A stretch of DNA of 64,000 nt from Marinicella marina (GCF_030065545.1 NZ_JASJNC010000009.1:1-64000), one strand, 5' to 3'. Counted from the stretch's first letter, positions 51,230 through 60,495 are shown. Numbers and translations: made by a program. The notes: a model not told the origin generated them from the sequence alone.

Positions 51230-52507
51230 TTATTTTAGATTGCTGTTTGAATGACTTCTTACCGCCATAAAATAGAGCGCTGTTCCAACAACGAAAATTA
51301 TTCCGAGCATTTTAAAGGCTTCTGCACTGGCTTGACTGGCCACCCATATGGTTGATAGTGCTGCGATGGCAGCAACTGGCAGGTGCCATGTGCTGGCGGT
51401 TGCATTATTTTTGTGGTTCAGAACCGGCAATGCCAAAGCCGAAAGTAGATACATCACCAAACGGGACAGGGTGCTGGCAACAGCCAACGTGGCAAAACCA
51501 GCCCATAAACTAAAAATAACTGCAAAGCCACCATAAAAAAGAATGGAGGCATCGGGAGTTTTGAATTTTTTAGAAACATGAGCAAATATTTTGGGTAAAT
51601 CACCCCGTTCAGCCATGCCAAAAGTCATTCTGGGGATAACAATACCACCGGATAATGTGTTGGCACCAATCGAAAAAGCCGCAGCCAGTGAAATGATGAT
51701 GACGCCAGCTTGGCCAGCCAGTTCATTGGCTGCTGCTGCCAATGCACTGGTGTCACCTGTCACTGTTGGATTGATGGCCAAATAAGTCCATATGACCAAC
51801 ATGTAGAACAAAGCAACCGCAGCCAAGGTGGTGATCAAAGCAAGTGGGATGTTCCTTTGGGGGTTGCGCAATTCACCCGCTGCAAAAGTACCGTTTTCAA
51901 AGGCCATGAAGGCGTAAAAAGTCAATAAAACCACACTTTCAAATTGGCTGAATTGAGGCAGGCTGAAGCCAACCATTGGATCATAAGTAAAAAGCCCCAA
52001 CACAATAAAAAACAGCAGTGGAGTGAGTTTAATCACAGTCATGACACCTAACGTGCGAACTGAACCGCGCATACCAATTAAGTTGATACCTGTGGTGAAA
52101 ATAATGAAACCAACCACAGTCAGCGAGCGCAGTGTGGGGTTTTCTAAAACGGGGAACAAGGCCGCTAAATAAGCCACGGCAACATGGGTGTTGGCGGCAA
52201 TCGCCACCACGCCAGAGGCATAGCGCATCCAACCGGATTGGAAACCAGCGAATGAACCAAAGGCTTCATGGGCATAGAGTACGGGACCACCATGACTGTC
52301 ATACCGTGTTGATAAAGCAGCAAAAACCAAAACCAGCGGCAGCATGATTAATGCGCCAACCAGCATCATCCATGGTGCAAAATTACCCACAGCTGCTACC
52401 ATGATGGCTGGTAAAGCGAAAATGCCAGAGCCAATCATGCCATTAACAGGTAATAATGCGGCGCCCCAAAATCCAACGGTTCGTGGTAGCTTTTCTGATT
52501 CGCTCAT
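51230..52507 (-). CDS. APC-superfamily amino acid permease
   Basis: 425 aa from the ATG at 52507, supported by AGAGGTG about 7 nt upstream; the frame runs on to 52546 without one. About 12 membrane helices. The APC signature in TM1 is ALLPVNGMIGSGIFALPAIM with the GSGIF unwound segment; the TM3 region reads GPVLYAHEAFGSFAGFQSGW, and TM6 FYAFMAFENGTFAAGELRNP has the FENGTFAAGE helix break. The substrate is an amino acid or polyamine, unspecified. It stands alone between two terminators. Confidence 0.88.
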   Translation of the reverse strand: MSESEKLPRTVGFWGAALLPVNGMIGSGIFALPAIMVAAVGNFAPWMMLVGALIMLPLVLVFAALSTRYDSHGGPVLYAHEAFGSFAGFQSGWMRYASGVVAIAANTHVAVAYLAALFPVLENPTLRSLTVVGFIIFTTGINLIGMRGSVRTLGVMTVIKLTPLLFFIVLGLFTYDPMVGFSLPQFSQFESVVLLTFYAFMAFENGTFAAGELRNPQRNIPLALITTLAAVALFYMLVIWTYLAINPTVTGDTSALAAAANELAGQAGVIIISLAAAFSIGANTLSGGIVIPRMTFGMAERGDLPKIFAHVSKKFKTPDASILFYGGFAVIFSLWAGFATLAVASTLSRLVMYLLSALALPVLNHKNNATASTWHLPVAAIAALSTIWVASQASAEAFKMLGIIFVVGTALYFMAVRSHSNSNLK

Positions 52508-52653
52508 GTTTTCACCTCTGTTTTTTTTCTCGAATAATCGCAACAACCTATGATGTACTATTTACTGACTCAGTGCAAACGCGATTGTTATTCAAAATTT
52601 GTTTAAACCTTAACTTCAGAAGGAAATTAATCTGTGTCCAACAAATTTCACAC

Positions 52654-52678
52654 AAAAAAAAGCCGCTCAGAAGCGGCT
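52654..52678 (-). terminator. Rho-independent terminator of sodB
   Basis: Stem AGCCGCT/AGCGGCT (52661-52667 with 52672-52678), 4-nt loop, followed on the minus strand by eight T. It lies about 25 nt past the sodB stop. Confidence 0.88.
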
Positions 52679-52702
52679 TTTCAATAAACGCTTGTGGATG
52701 GG

Positions 52703-53281
52703 TTATTTCAAATTACCAGCCACATAGTCCCAATTAACTATGTTCCAGAAATTTTTCAGGTAGCCGCCCCGGTCATTGCGGGTGTCGACGTAATAGGCGT
52801 GTTCCCATACATCACAAGTCAACAAAGGATGTTTGCCGTCGGTGATTGGGTTGCCAGCGTTTGAGGTGCTGACCACTTCTAAGTCACCAGCTTCATTTTG
52901 TACCAACCAAGCCCAGCCAGATCCAAATGTTGTCATGGCTGTTTGGTTGAATTTCTCAACAAATGCATCAAAGCTGCCAAAGGTTGCATTGATTTTTTCA
53001 GCTAAATCACCACTTGGTTGACCCCCGCCGTCAGGTGAAAAGCCATTAAAGTAAAAAGTGTGATTCCAGATTTGTGCTGCGTTGTTGAACACACCACCAT
53101 CTGATTTCTTGATGATGTCTTCCAACGAAAGACCTTCAAACTCAGTATCTTTGATCATGCCATTGAGGTTATTGACATAAGCATTGTGGTGCTTGCCATG
53201 ATGGTATTCCAGCGTTTCAGCAGAGATATGTGGTTCTAAAGCATTTTTTTCGTAAGGTAATTCTGGTAGTTCAAATGACAT
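52703..53281 (-). CDS. sodB: Iron superoxide dismutase
   Basis: 192 aa, typical Fe-SOD length. Metal ligands are His27 ([13 protein letters not shown]), His74 ([13 protein letters not shown]), Asp157 and His161 ([12 protein letters not shown]). The second-sphere Gln70 in AAQIWNH is the Fe-type position. Cytoplasmic; removes superoxide. The ATG has AGAGG 9 nt upstream. Its 5' region contains an inverted repeat TTGGGA ... TCCCAA (about 53336-53357), whose role is unknown. Confidence 0.97.
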   Translation of the reverse strand: MSFELPELPYEKNALEPHISAETLEYHHGKHHNAYVNNLNGMIKDTEFEGLSLEDIIKKSDGGVFNNAAQIWNHTFYFNGFSPDGGGQPSGDLAEKINATFGSFDAFVEKFNQTAMTTFGSGWAWLVQNEAGDLEVVSTSNAGNPITDGKHPLLTCDVWEHAYYVDTRNDRGGYLKNFWNIVNWDYVAGNLK

Positions 53282-53423
53282 ATAATAGCCTCTTTATAAT
53301 ATTAATTATTGATGTTCGAGTCCGATATGAGGATGTTGGGAGATAAATAAAGTCCCAATTTCAAGATTACACGTAACCTCCTAGATCGCGCTCATTTATA
53401 TAATGCATCTTAGGGGAATTGGT

Positions 53424-53972
53424 GTGAAGAAAGTGTCTGATATACTGGGTTTTTGGTTTAACGAAATTGAGCCCAAACAATGGTGGGTGAAAGATCCTGA
53501 GTTTGATGCAGTGATCCAACAACGATTCCTTGAAACATACCATGCCGCTACCAAAGGAGAACTCTACCAATGGCGCACAACTGCCACAGGCAGGTTGGCA
53601 GAAATCATTGTTTTGGACCAGTTTTCCCGCAATATGTTCAGGGACCAAGCAGCAGCATTTGCGCATGACTATGTGGCAGTGGCTTTGACCCAAGCTGCGA
53701 TAGACGTTGGGGCTGATAAAGAATTACTGCACAAGCCGCAGCAATTGGCTTTTATGTACATGCCATTGATGCACAGTGAATCACCTGTCATTCACCAACA
53801 AGCGGTTCATTGCTTTTCCCAGCCTGGCTTGGAAAATAACCTTGAATTTGAATTCAAGCATAAGGCAATCATTGACAAATTTGGTCGCTATCCACACCGC
53901 AATGAGATTTTGGGTCGGCAGTCGAGTGAAGCAGAAATTGAGTTTTTACAACAACCAGGCTCCAGTTTCTGA
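53424..53972 (+). CDS. DUF924 family protein
   Basis: 182 aa from a GTG at 53424. The upstream ATG at 53403 is rejected because a TATAAT -10 element (53399-53404) overlaps it, and AGGGGA lies 6 nt before the GTG. Family signatures: VSDILGFWFNEIEPKQWWVK, LAEIIVLDQFSRNMFRDQAA, LAFMYMPLMHSESPVIHQQA and the C-terminal RYPHRNEILGRQSSEAEIEF. The all-helical family resembles TPR folds; no biochemical activity is established. It is divergent from sodB. Confidence 0.9.
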   Translation: MKKVSDILGFWFNEIEPKQWWVKDPEFDAVIQQRFLETYHAATKGELYQWRTTATGRLAEIIVLDQFSRNMFRDQAAAFAHDYVAVALTQAAIDVGADKELLHKPQQLAFMYMPLMHSESPVIHQQAVHCFSQPGLENNLEFEFKHKAIIDKFGRYPHRNEILGRQSSEAEIEFLQQPGSSF

Positions 53973-54112
53973 TTGTTGGGCTTGGTTAATATTATAAAAT
54001 AACAATAAATATCAATTATTTGAACGTTTATTTTAAAAATTAATTCTAGTCTGCTCGCATCGTTTTTAGATGTGTCAAACAGTCGCTCTGAACAGAACAA
54101 ACCATCTACCTA

Positions 54113-54141
54113 TTCAATCTTCACTTATTTCCGCGTATAAT
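54113..54141 (+). promoter_or_regulatory. Sigma-70 promoter of fumC
   Basis: TTCAAT, 17-nt spacer, perfect -10 TATAAT (54136-54141). Predicted start about 54148, giving a leader of about 22 nt with no SD. Confidence 0.65.
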
Positions 54142-54169
54142 CGCTGCTCATTTTTTACTCATCATCACT

Positions 54170-55552
54170 ATGACTGAATTTCGAATTGAAAAAGACAGCA
54201 TGGGCGAACTGAAAGTGCCTGTGGATGCGTTGTATGGCGCACAAACGCAAAGAGCCATCAATAATTTCCCCATCAGCGGACTTACCATGCCGCGTGAATT
54301 CATCAAAGCGCTGGGCTTGATAAAAGCGGCTGCAGCAGCGGCCAATCAAACATTGGGTCATATGGATGATGCCGTTTGTCAGGCTGTCACAGTCGCAGCC
54401 AAGCGGGTTCAATCAGGTGAGGTTGATAGCCACTTCCCCATTGATGTTTTTCAAACCGGTTCAGGTACCAGTTCAAACATGAATTGCAATGAAGTGATTT
54501 CGCACCTGGCGAGCACTGAAGACTTATTCATTCACCCCAATGATCACGTTAATATGGGTCAAAGTTCTAACGATGTGATTCCAACAGCAATTGCGGTCAG
54601 TTGTGTTTTGAATGTCACCCATGCATTGATTCCTGCTTTGAGTGATTTTGTTTCGGTATGCAGAACCAAGGCTGATGAACTGGCCGGTGTGGTCAAAACT
54701 GGCCGCACGCATTTGATGGATGCCATGCCGGTGACTTTTGGGCAAGAGCTCAACACCTGGGCCAGCATTGTCGAAACCAACACCGAAAGACTTCAAGACA
54801 CTTTAATTAGAGTGGCTCAATTGCCACAAGGCGGTACAGCAGTAGGTACAGGTATCAATGCCGATGCAAAATTTGGTCAACTTTTTGCTGAAAAATTAAC
54901 CGCTGCTACCGGTGTTGAATTCACTTCTATGGCAAATAAATTTGATGGCATCAGTGCTCAAGATAACATTGTAGAGTTATCTGGACAGCTTAAAGTCATC
55001 GCATCGACCATGATGAAAGTCGCCAATGATTTGCGTTGGATGAATTCGGGTCCTTTGGCTGGTATCGGTGAGATTGAGCTACCATCGTTACAACCGGGCA
55101 GCAGTATCATGCCAGGCAAAGTCAATCCAGTTATTCCTGAGGCCATGGCCATGGTTTGTGCACAAGTTATTGGTAACGATACTACCGTTACAGTGGCAGG
55201 TCAGTCCGGTAATTTTCAGCTTAACGTTATGTTACCGGTTATTGCTTATAATGTATTGCAGAGCATACACATATTGAGTACTGCCAGCGAGCAATTGGCT
55301 CACCAAGCCATCAAAGAGTTCAAAGTCAATCATGAAGCAGTATCTGAAAATGTGGGTAAAAACCCCATATTAGTGACCGCTTTGAATGCGGTCATTGGTT
55401 ATGATTTGGGTGCTAAGATTGCCAAACAAGCCTACAAGGAAAAGCGTTCGGTTTTGGACGTCACCTTGGAAAACACAGATTTAACAGAACAAGAGATCAA
55501 GGAAATCTTAGATCCAATTAAACTTACCACAGGGGGTATTGAGGAAAAATGA
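54170..55552 (+). CDS. fumC: Class II fumarate hydratase
   Basis: 460 aa; the oxygen-stable, iron-independent fumarase of the TCA cycle. Signature GSSIMPGKVNPVIPEAMAMV, the GRTHLMDAMPVTFGQELNTW region with the catalytic His, TGSGTSSNMNCNEVISHLAS and HVNMGQSSNDVIPTAIAVSC are present. The promoter is at 54113-54141, but no SD precedes the ATG. Its stop overlaps the start of the next gene (ATGATG), so a hypothetical periplasmic protein is coupled to it, which is not a usual partner. Confidence 0.97.
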   Translation: MTEFRIEKDSMGELKVPVDALYGAQTQRAINNFPISGLTMPREFIKALGLIKAAAAAANQTLGHMDDAVCQAVTVAAKRVQSGEVDSHFPIDVFQTGSGTSSNMNCNEVISHLASTEDLFIHPNDHVNMGQSSNDVIPTAIAVSCVLNVTHALIPALSDFVSVCRTKADELAGVVKTGRTHLMDAMPVTFGQELNTWASIVETNTERLQDTLIRVAQLPQGGTAVGTGINADAKFGQLFAEKLTAATGVEFTSMANKFDGISAQDNIVELSGQLKVIASTMMKVANDLRWMNSGPLAGIGEIELPSLQPGSSIMPGKVNPVIPEAMAMVCAQVIGNDTTVTVAGQSGNFQLNVMLPVIAYNVLQSIHILSTASEQLAHQAIKEFKVNHEAVSENVGKNPILVTALNAVIGYDLGAKIAKQAYKEKRSVLDVTLENTDLTEQEIKEILDPIKLTTGGIEEK

Positions 55553-56763
55553 TGAATAAATTAATGACAGTGATAGCGACAAGCTTGATGATGATGACAC
55601 AATTGTCTTTGGCGGCAGAATTACCCTCATGGGGGTTGACTGAAAGCCAATACAAACTGCCAAATTTCAATAAAAGAATGGGTGAAATAGGCAAGCAAGC
55701 CTATGATAATAATTGGCAATTAAGGGTGACTGCACCAGCTGATTGGCACGGGAGCATCAGAAATGCTTTGACCAATATTGGCGAAAGAGATGTGCAGATG
55801 TCTTTTAAAGATTCTGTTTACCAAAGTATTTCAATCACCGCAGCGCCGGGCGCAAAGATCGCAAAAATCTCTCCATCATCTACCAGTAATACCACGGTGC
55901 AAAAACAAGTGGTGATAGACAAACCACAAATTGATACAGCTGTTGAAGCGCCTGATTTTGGCGAGACAGCCTTTGCAAGCAACACCGAAGACTTACTCGA
56001 CAATCTGCCAGAGATTGATTTAGGTGTACCTACCAGCACGCCTGCAACACCTGCAGTACAAAAACCAGTTGCACAAAAACCAGTTGCACAAAAACCAATT
56101 GCACAAAAACCAGTTGCACAAAAACCAGTTGCACAAAAACCAGTTGCACAAAAACCAACACCTGTTGCGGCTGTTCCAACATCAGCATCGGCTTTGTTGT
56201 CTGAAAATAGAGAATTTTTGCGAAAAAGACATGCCAGAGCTAAACGCGTTGAAAAAGAACTGAGTTATGCCAGTATCAACTCAAAAGATGAGTTGTTCAT
56301 TAGAGATTCAGTGGTATTGATTAAAAGGTTTGTTAATCAAGGTGTGGTGTTGTACTTTTGGATGAAAGAGTCTTATGATCCTGCGGTTCACAAATTGGTT
56401 GAAATGGGCAGTGGTAAATTTAAGAAAGACGCTGATGCAGTCTCTGGCGACCAACCTGAGAGCAAACCTGTAGTTGAAGTCAAGCAAGCTATTGACCCCA
56501 CCAACTTGAATTTTGTTGCCGTGGATACCATGGTTGAGGATCAAGATGAATTGAGACGTGAATACATCAGAAACAAACGTGTTGATTACACCATCTCGGC
56601 CAATCAATTGAAAAAAGGGGATATGCTTTATATTCAAAATCAAACGGTTCTGGTCGAGCGGAAATTGTCTCAAGCACAAAGCGCTTATTATTGGTTGGTT
56701 GGTGATACCACCATCACTCAAGAGCTTGAAACCAAAGGCGACAACTCTTTTGAAATCAAGTGA
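55549..56763 (+). CDS. Exported protein with QKPVA minisatellite and duplicated C-terminal module, unknown
   Basis: 404 aa with signal peptide (MTVIATSLMMMTQLSLAA). Residues about 25-110 form a domain (WQLRVTAPADWHGSIRNALT). Residues 170-204 are seven perfect or near-perfect QKPVA pentapeptides encoded by a 15-bp tandem repeat. The C-terminal part has two related units of about 55 aa: REFLRKRHARAKRVEKELSY ... ELFIRDSVVLIKRF and REYIRNKRVDYTISANQLKK ... MLYIQNQTVLVERK, each ending in YFWM or YYWL. No family recognised. The Pro/Lys-rich linker suggests spanning the periplasm. GAGG precedes either ATG (55549 or 55552). Confidence 0.7.
   Translation: MMNKLMTVIATSLMMMTQLSLAAELPSWGLTESQYKLPNFNKRMGEIGKQAYDNNWQLRVTAPADWHGSIRNALTNIGERDVQMSFKDSVYQSISITAAPGAKIAKISPSSTSNTTVQKQVVIDKPQIDTAVEAPDFGETAFASNTEDLLDNLPEIDLGVPTSTPATPAVQKPVAQKPVAQKPIAQKPVAQKPVAQKPVAQKPTPVAAVPTSASALLSENREFLRKRHARAKRVEKELSYASINSKDELFIRDSVVLIKRFVNQGVVLYFWMKESYDPAVHKLVEMGSGKFKKDADAVSGDQPESKPVVEVKQAIDPTNLNFVAVDTMVEDQDELRREYIRNKRVDYTISANQLKKGDMLYIQNQTVLVERKLSQAQSAYYWLVGDTTITQELETKGDNSFEIK
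56056..56160 (+). repeat. 15-bp coding minisatellite, seven units
   Basis: Seven 15-bp units of form GCACAAAAACCAGTT (first begins GTA, third ends ATT, last ends ACA), in frame, encoding QKPVA. High DNA-level identity, including codon choice, indicates recent slippage expansion. Confidence 0.92.
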
Positions 56764-56789
56764 GTTGAACTAACTGACCAATCAATAAC

Positions 56790-57917
56790 ATGGTCTATCG
56801 TTACTCACACATCAAGCTAATTAGACTGGCTGGGCTCATTATATGGCTCAGCCTTTCTATTTTATTGTTCATTGAATTCACTGATTTCACCCCAAATTTC
56901 AATGCCTACCTGATCTCTCACATTTTATTTGGTTTGGTGTTCTGGTTTGTTACCAATAACATTGGCCAAATGAGCTTCAAGCTCAAAGCGTGGCTGTCTG
57001 TGGTAATTTTAACCATGTTGGTTTTGGTGATTAACCACATCACGGACAGCGCGGCAGGGATATTCTATGCTTTGATTATTTCGGTTTTGCTGGCTTGGTT
57101 ATTTCCTGTCAAACAGAGCCTTTTGCTGTTGTTTGTCTGTAATTTATTGATTGGGTTACAGTTCAGTTATATTGGCAGCGATTTGGATAACCGCGCACAG
57201 TATTTTGTGTTGTTCTTCATTTATCTTGGGGTTTCGGTATTTTCTTACATCATTTCTCTGGTGGCATTCAAACAGCAAAATGCCAAGGAGGAGCTGCGTA
57301 TGTTGAATACCGAATTAAAAGCGACACAAGTGCTGTTGGCTGACAGTTCAAGAATCAACGAGCGTTTGCGGATTTCACGTGAGCTGCATGATTTAATCGG
57401 ACACCATTTAACCGCGCTGACTTTGAATCTAGAGGCGGCCACTCACATGACTGAGGGTAAACCACAGAGTTATGTGAAAAAGGCGCATTCAATAGCCAGG
57501 CTGCTGTTGTCTGATGTGCGAGAAGTAGTTGGTAGTTTCCGCCAATCAGGTACCTTGGATTTGGGTTTAGCCATCAGGGAATTGCTGTCTGGCTTACCCC
57601 GGTTGAAAGTGACTCAAGAAATACCTGATGAATTTTTGGTCGAAGATCCAAAACTAGCACAAACCATCCTGCGATGCGCACAAGAATTAATCACCAATAC
57701 CATGAAACATGCCCAGGCCACACATTTATTGGTCAAATTGGAGCGCACCGACGAGTTTATGGTTTTAATGGTCCAAGATAACGGTGTGGGTCTGGGTAAT
57801 TCCAAAATGGGTAATGGCATGACAGGGATGGCTGAACGTGTTAAATTATTGAACGGTGAATGTGATTACGTTTCACAAAATGGCTTAAAATGCACCCTAA
57901 CATTTCCAATTGGATAA
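56790..57917 (+). CDS. NarL/DesK-type sensor histidine kinase
   Basis: 375 aa. Six membrane segments fill residues about 10-160 (LAGLIIWLSLSILLFIEF, LISHILFGLVFWFV, VVILTMLVLVIN ...). A coiled stretch to 195 leads to the HisKA_3 H-box with His200 (RLRISRELHDLIGHHLTALT). HATPase_c follows (about 285-373): ELITNTMKHAQATHLLVKLE, VQDNGVGLGNSKMGNGMTGM. The membrane sensor without a large periplasmic loop suggests it detects a membrane or intramembrane signal. Followed 12 nt later by its response regulator, then miaE and a glycosyltransferase gene. Confidence 0.9.
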   Translation: MVYRYSHIKLIRLAGLIIWLSLSILLFIEFTDFTPNFNAYLISHILFGLVFWFVTNNIGQMSFKLKAWLSVVILTMLVLVINHITDSAAGIFYALIISVLLAWLFPVKQSLLLLFVCNLLIGLQFSYIGSDLDNRAQYFVLFFIYLGVSVFSYIISLVAFKQQNAKEELRMLNTELKATQVLLADSSRINERLRISRELHDLIGHHLTALTLNLEAATHMTEGKPQSYVKKAHSIARLLLSDVREVVGSFRQSGTLDLGLAIRELLSGLPRLKVTQEIPDEFLVEDPKLAQTILRCAQELITNTMKHAQATHLLVKLERTDEFMVLMVQDNGVGLGNSKMGNGMTGMAERVKLLNGECDYVSQNGLKCTLTFPIG

Positions 57918-57929
57918 ACTGAGACACAG

Positions 57930-58571
57930 ATGATAAAAGTTTTATTGGTTGATGACCAAAATTTAGTGAGACAAGGTGTACAAGCTTTGTTGGATATAGC
58001 TGATGACATTGAAGTTATTGGTGAAGCAAAATCCGGGCAAGAAGCTTTGGTTATGGTGCCAGAATTGAATCCGGATGTGGTGCTGTTGGATATGCGCATG
58101 CCAGGCATGTCTGGCTTAGATGTTTTGCATGAGTTATCACAAGCTGATCAATTGCCTCCGACCATCATCTTAACTACATTTGATGATGAAGAACTTATCT
58201 TGGCCGGGGTCAAGGCTGGAGCCAAAGGTTATTTACTCAAAGATGTGCCTTTAGAGGAGTTGGTTGAGGGCATCAAACAGGTGGCTGAGGGTAAAACCAT
58301 AGTCAGGCCACAGATTACCAAGCGCATACTGGAAAGCGTAGAAGGTCTGAAGAATGACTTCATCAGTTTTGAAAGACCAGATCCATTGACTAACCGAGAA
58401 ACTGAAATTTTACGCTTGATGGCTGGTGGTTACAGTAACAAAGAAATCGCTAACTCAATTTTTGTAGCCGAAGGAACGGTTAAGAATCATGTTTCGAATA
58501 TATTATCAAAGCTGGGTGTTCGTGATCGGACACGGGCTGTGTTGAAAGCATTGGAATTAGGGCTGATTTAA
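57930..58571 (+). CDS. NarL/LuxR-family response regulator
   Basis: 213 aa. The receiver has DDQNLVRQGVQALLD, phospho-acceptor Asp54 (VVLLDMRMPGMSG) and Lys in GYLLKDVPL. The LuxR-type HTH is at about 148-210 (LTNRETEILRLMAGGYSNKE, AEGTVKNHVSNILSKLGVRD). It is partnered with the kinase 12 nt upstream. Targets are unknown; its stop directly abuts the miaE start, so it is cotranscribed with a tRNA-modification gene. Confidence 0.93.
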   Translation: MIKVLLVDDQNLVRQGVQALLDIADDIEVIGEAKSGQEALVMVPELNPDVVLLDMRMPGMSGLDVLHELSQADQLPPTIILTTFDDEELILAGVKAGAKGYLLKDVPLEELVEGIKQVAEGKTIVRPQITKRILESVEGLKNDFISFERPDPLTNRETEILRLMAGGYSNKEIANSIFVAEGTVKNHVSNILSKLGVRDRTRAVLKALELGLI

Positions 58572-59156
58572 ATGAGCAACATGGAATATGAACTTCGGGT
58601 GGCAACATCACCCGAATGGGTTAAAGTGGCCAAAGCCAATTTTGATACTTTTTTAAAAGACCACGCTGCCTGTGAGCGTAAAGCGGCGGCACTGGCCATG
58701 TCTATGGTGCAGCATTATCCTGATAAGCCTGATTTGATCCGCGGTATGATTGATTTGGCCATGGAGGAAATGGCGCACTTTCGTGAAGTGATGAAAATCA
58801 TGCTTGATCGGGGCTTACAACAAGACAATGATGAGAAAGATCCTTATATCAAAGCGCTATTGGGCATGATAAGAAAAGATGGTCGCGTGTACTTACTGGA
58901 TCGTTTACTGATTTTTAGCATCGTGGAAAAACGCGGTCATGAGCGTTTCATGATGATGGGTGAGTCGTTAGAAGAGCCTAAAATGAAAGACTTTTATGTG
59001 CGATTGGCCAAAGCTGAATACCGTCATTACACCTTGTTTGTTAAATTGGCGCACCAATACTATGATTCAAGTGAAGTCCTTGAAAGGTTGGATGAATTAC
59101 TGGATGCAGAAGCAAAAATAGTTAAAAACTTGCCTTTTCGTGCTGCGGTGCATTGA
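58572..59156 (+). CDS. miaE: tRNA-(ms2io6A37)-hydroxylase MiaE
   Basis: 194 aa. A diiron monooxygenase that hydroxylates the isopentenyl group of ms2i6A37 in tRNAs reading UNN codons. Diiron ligands appear as Glu35 (CERKAAA), ExxH at 66-69 (MEEMAHFREVM), Glu119 (IVEKRGHERF) and ExxH at 149-152 (KAEYRHYTLF). The length is typical of the short MiaE form. The start follows the regulator stop with no gap. Oxygen dependence of this enzyme fits an aerobic host. Confidence 0.93.
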   Translation: MSNMEYELRVATSPEWVKVAKANFDTFLKDHAACERKAAALAMSMVQHYPDKPDLIRGMIDLAMEEMAHFREVMKIMLDRGLQQDNDEKDPYIKALLGMIRKDGRVYLLDRLLIFSIVEKRGHERFMMMGESLEEPKMKDFYVRLAKAEYRHYTLFVKLAHQYYDSSEVLERLDELLDAEAKIVKNLPFRAAVH

Positions 59157-60385
59157 AGCAAGCAACCAAGAAACAACTTCAAACCTATATAGACAAATTT
59201 TCTCGTGCGGTTGACTTGAGTGCATGGCCGCTTGATCAATCATGGCAAAACGTCATGATACTGCCTGTTTGTGCTGAATCTCATGAATCAGTGGTTGACG
59301 TTTTTCAACACCTCTCACAACCTTCGGTGTTGGTTATTTTGGTGCTCAACCGGCCTGAAAAACACCCCCAAACCAATGCTTGGTCAGAGCAAAACAATAA
59401 TTTCAAGCAAGCATTGTTGTCAGATTATAATAATGTTCAGCATATCAGTGCTGACCATTGTTTATTGACGGCTGGTACGTTACCAGATGTGTTGTTTTTG
59501 GACTTCAATCGATCTCCTTTCAATCACAATGAAGGTGTGGGTTTGGCCCGACGCATTGCAGCAGATACGGCATGCGCTTTGATTGGGCTTGATTGCATTA
59601 AAGCGCCATGGATTTTCAGTACAGATGCCGATGTCACTTTACCCAGTGGCTACTTTAAAGTGGTTGATGATTATCCAGATGCAGCTGCTTTGAGTTTAGG
59701 TTTTAACCACCACAGCAAAGACAAAACCATGGCTGCCCATCAACAAAAATATGATTTCAAATTGAAATACTATCAGCTGGGCGTTAAGTTCATCGGTGCC
59801 GCTTATGATTACATTCCATTGGGCAGTACATTGGTCATCAATGCAATTGCCTATGTCAAAGTGCGCGGCTTTCCGGTTCGCAGCGGCGGAGAAGATTTTT
59901 ATATATTGAATAAGTTAGCTAAAGTGGGAAACATCGAACAGCCCGCTGAACCCGTGGTGCAAATCAAGGTGCGCCAATCAGACCGGGTGCCCTTTGGTAC
60001 GGGTCCTGCCGTAAGGCAAATCGCAACAAATCAACAATCAGGTGTTGCAATGAATTACTACCATCCAATGATATTTGTGCGTTTAAAACAATGGCGCGAT
60101 GAATTATTTGCTTATTACAATAATAAGGCGCTACCTCAGGATAAGGCGTTGAATGATTACTGGGACATACAACAAGTGATTAATAAAGCTGAAAAGCAAA
60201 TTCAAACAGCAACCAGATGGCAACAATTCACTCACGAATGGTTGGATGCTTTCAGAATTTTAAAATCGGTGCATTTTTTGCAAGCATTTCATCCCAATCA
60301 AACCCGCCAGGAGTTGTCACAGCATGAGCGATTTATTGAAATAATGGCGGTGAGAGAGGGATTCGAACCCTCGATACGCTATTAA
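59153..60385 (+). CDS. Glycosyltransferase family 2-like protein
   Basis: 410 aa, no signal peptide. NVMILPVCAESHESVVDVFQ is a GT-A-type first strand; IFSTDADVTLPSGYFKVVDD contains the DxD-like nucleotide-sugar/metal motif; and FPVRSGGEDFYILNKLAKVG has the GGEDF acceptor/catalytic loop of family-2 and GalNAc-transferase-type enzymes. The start is TTG at 59153 sharing bases with the miaE stop (TTGA), a coupled start without an SD. The last 13 or so codons (AVREGFEPSIRY) are antisense to the 3' end of tRNA-Ser, so the natural C-terminus has probably been extended by loss of an earlier stop. Acceptor unknown. Confidence 0.72.
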   Translation: MKQATKKQLQTYIDKFSRAVDLSAWPLDQSWQNVMILPVCAESHESVVDVFQHLSQPSVLVILVLNRPEKHPQTNAWSEQNNNFKQALLSDYNNVQHISADHCLLTAGTLPDVLFLDFNRSPFNHNEGVGLARRIAADTACALIGLDCIKAPWIFSTDADVTLPSGYFKVVDDYPDAAALSLGFNHHSKDKTMAAHQQKYDFKLKYYQLGVKFIGAAYDYIPLGSTLVINAIAYVKVRGFPVRSGGEDFYILNKLAKVGNIEQPAEPVVQIKVRQSDRVPFGTGPAVRQIATNQQSGVAMNYYHPMIFVRLKQWRDELFAYYNNKALPQDKALNDYWDIQQVINKAEKQIQTATRWQQFTHEWLDAFRILKSVHFLQAFHPNQTRQELSQHERFIEIMAVREGFEPSIRY

Positions 60386-60435
60386 CGTATACCCGCTTTC
60401 CAGGCGAGCGCCTTCAACCACTCAGCCACCTCACC
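60345..60435 (-). tRNA. tRNA-Ser (anticodon GGA)
   Basis: Minus-strand sequence starts GGTGAGGTGGCTGAGTGG and ends CTCTCACCGCCA, 91 nt with encoded CCA. Acceptor stem GGTGAGG/TCTCACC, type II D-arm, anticodon loop CTGGAAA (GGA), a long variable arm (GTATACGTTAATAGCGTAT) typical of tRNA-Ser, and T-arm GAGGGTTCGAATCCCTC. Its last 41 nt overlap, antisense, the end of the glycosyltransferase ORF. It reads UCC and UCU codons. Confidence 0.95.
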
Positions 60436-60495
60436 GCACTGGGGTGTGGATTTTACCTGTTTTTGATTGGGAATGGAATCATTGAGTTTGTAATT

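Noticed and set aside
53403-53423. ATG start for the DUF924 gene
   Set aside because: It overlaps a TATAAT element, and the SD fits the GTG at 53424.
56056-56160. CRISPR-like repeat array
   Set aside because: Units are 15 bp with no spacers, in frame inside a coding region, so it is a minisatellite.
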